Part shown: positions 63,521 through 64,000 of the stretch, one piece after another
Layout: each line of letters starts with the position of its first letter
How positions within the stretch are numbered: the stretch's first letter is position 1
Translations under genes and position numbers: made by a program
The notes under the pieces: generated by a model
Databases searched by the model: none
What the model was told of the DNA's origin: nothing
Seen by the model: only the letters and a program-made list of their open reading frames with translations
NCBI GenBank assembly: GCA_960531495.1
Contig: OY482849.1
Coordinates: 35,838,095 to 35,902,094 of the forward strand
Length of the DNA stretch: 64,000 nucleotides
Direction: 5' to 3'
Source: Zeus faber
Taxonomy: Eukaryota; Chordata; Actinopteri; Zeiformes; Zeidae

Positions 63521-64000
63521 AAAACTTGTGGCAGGGGATGCGAACTATTACGAACTACAACAGCAGCCCCTCCCCAGCCACGAGTGTGGACGCCAATGAC
63601 CTGAACTCCTTTTATGTGGTTTGAGTCTGGCAACAGCATCGCTAGCTTGCTGGCTAATAGGAGTTACACCGCTGGACATGAGTGTGCACTCTCAGTGTCT
63701 GAGCATGATGTTCGGACTGCTCTGATGCGTGTGAATACCAGGAGATTTGCGCGCCCGGATGCCATATCTGGACGAGTACTGAAGACCTGCGCTAACCAGC
63801 TAACCCTGGTGCTCACTACGCTATTCAACGCCTCCCTGGCTGAATCAGTGATCCCGTCCTGCTTCAAGAGGTCCACCGTTATCCCTGTCCCGAAGATCGC
63901 CTCTCCTTTCTGCCTGAATGACTACCGTCCAGTGGCCCTCTCCTTGGTGGTCATGAAGTGCTTCGAGAGGCTGATTAAGGATTACATCTGCACCTCCCTC
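63521..64000 (+). mobile_element. Rex1-like LINE fragment, running off the window
   Basis: 5'-truncated just before the RT: WQGMRTITNYNSSPSPATSV at about 63530, then VRTALMRVNT (about 63710), RVLKTCANQ, NASLAESVIPSCFKRSTVIPVPKIASPFCLNDYRPVALS-type motifs (63820-63945) and CFERLIKDYIC at the edge. Stops at about 63620-63690 show decay, but the last 250 bp are open. Relatively close to the element at 25181-28711. Confidence 0.85.

Overview
The window is teleost fish nuclear DNA; order and species cannot be fixed from the sequence. The evidence is intron-split C2H2 zinc-finger genes with a fish-type N-terminus, and dense fish mobile elements: Rex1-like, L2, L1/Tx1-like, RTE-like and I/Jockey-like LINEs, two Ty3/Gypsy fragments, an endogenous retrovirus block and a Tc1 transposon. 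There are no bacterial-style operons, and no rRNA or tRNA genes were recognised.

The host content is a minus-strand cluster of zinc-finger genes. Gene R has exon 1 at 59241-59520, exon 2 at 48851-49273 and a 7-finger exon 3 at 47274-47935, giving 1365 nt and 454 aa. Gene M has exon 1 at 29090-29369, a composite exon at 18447-18962, exon 2 at 16745-17167 and a 7-finger exon 3 at 15714-16387, giving 1893 nt and 630 aa if all four exons are joined. Gene L has exon 1 at 5368-5647 and a composite exon at 3364-3879, then leaves the window. Every junction is phase 1 and joins in frame. The composite exons are an exon 2 welded to the next exon 1, with intact frame and a length of exactly 516 nt.

Directly against all five exon-1-type splice donors, on the intron side, sits a tandem repeat of about 49 bp. 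It combines a (GACA)n-GATA run with a 30-bp core that contains the donor sequence itself. Arrays run from about 0.3 kb (3061-3363) to about 8.1 kb (51159-59240) and show higher-order duplication (747-bp and about 851-bp shifts). A near-intact Rex1-like LINE (25181-28711) and a Tc1 element (49607-51156) have inserted into the arrays.

Layout left to right: 1-2925 nested LINEs; 3061-5647 gene L; 5791-7487 L1/Tx1-like tail, small repeat and Rex1 fragment; 7488-11724 broken chromovirus; 11807-12075 CCAAT minisatellite; 12280-15465 retroviral LTR/leader remnant and second Gypsy fragment; 15558-18962 gene M body; 18963-29089 its 10-kb intron; 29090-30480 exon 1 and L1/Tx1-like tail; 30487-32340 small retroelement pieces; 32340-46976 decayed minus-strand retroviral block with tandem LTRs and later insertions; 46981-49273 minisatellite and gene R body; 49274-59240 its 10-kb intron; 59241-63520 exon 1, L1/Tx1-like tail and an inserted L2 LINE; 63521-64000 another Rex1 fragment.

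The most notable signal is the combination of a satellite that appears to have grown out of a 5' splice site and the composite exons that could give gene M, and probably gene L, a doubled N-terminal module. Homology calls rest on motif recognition, not database searches.
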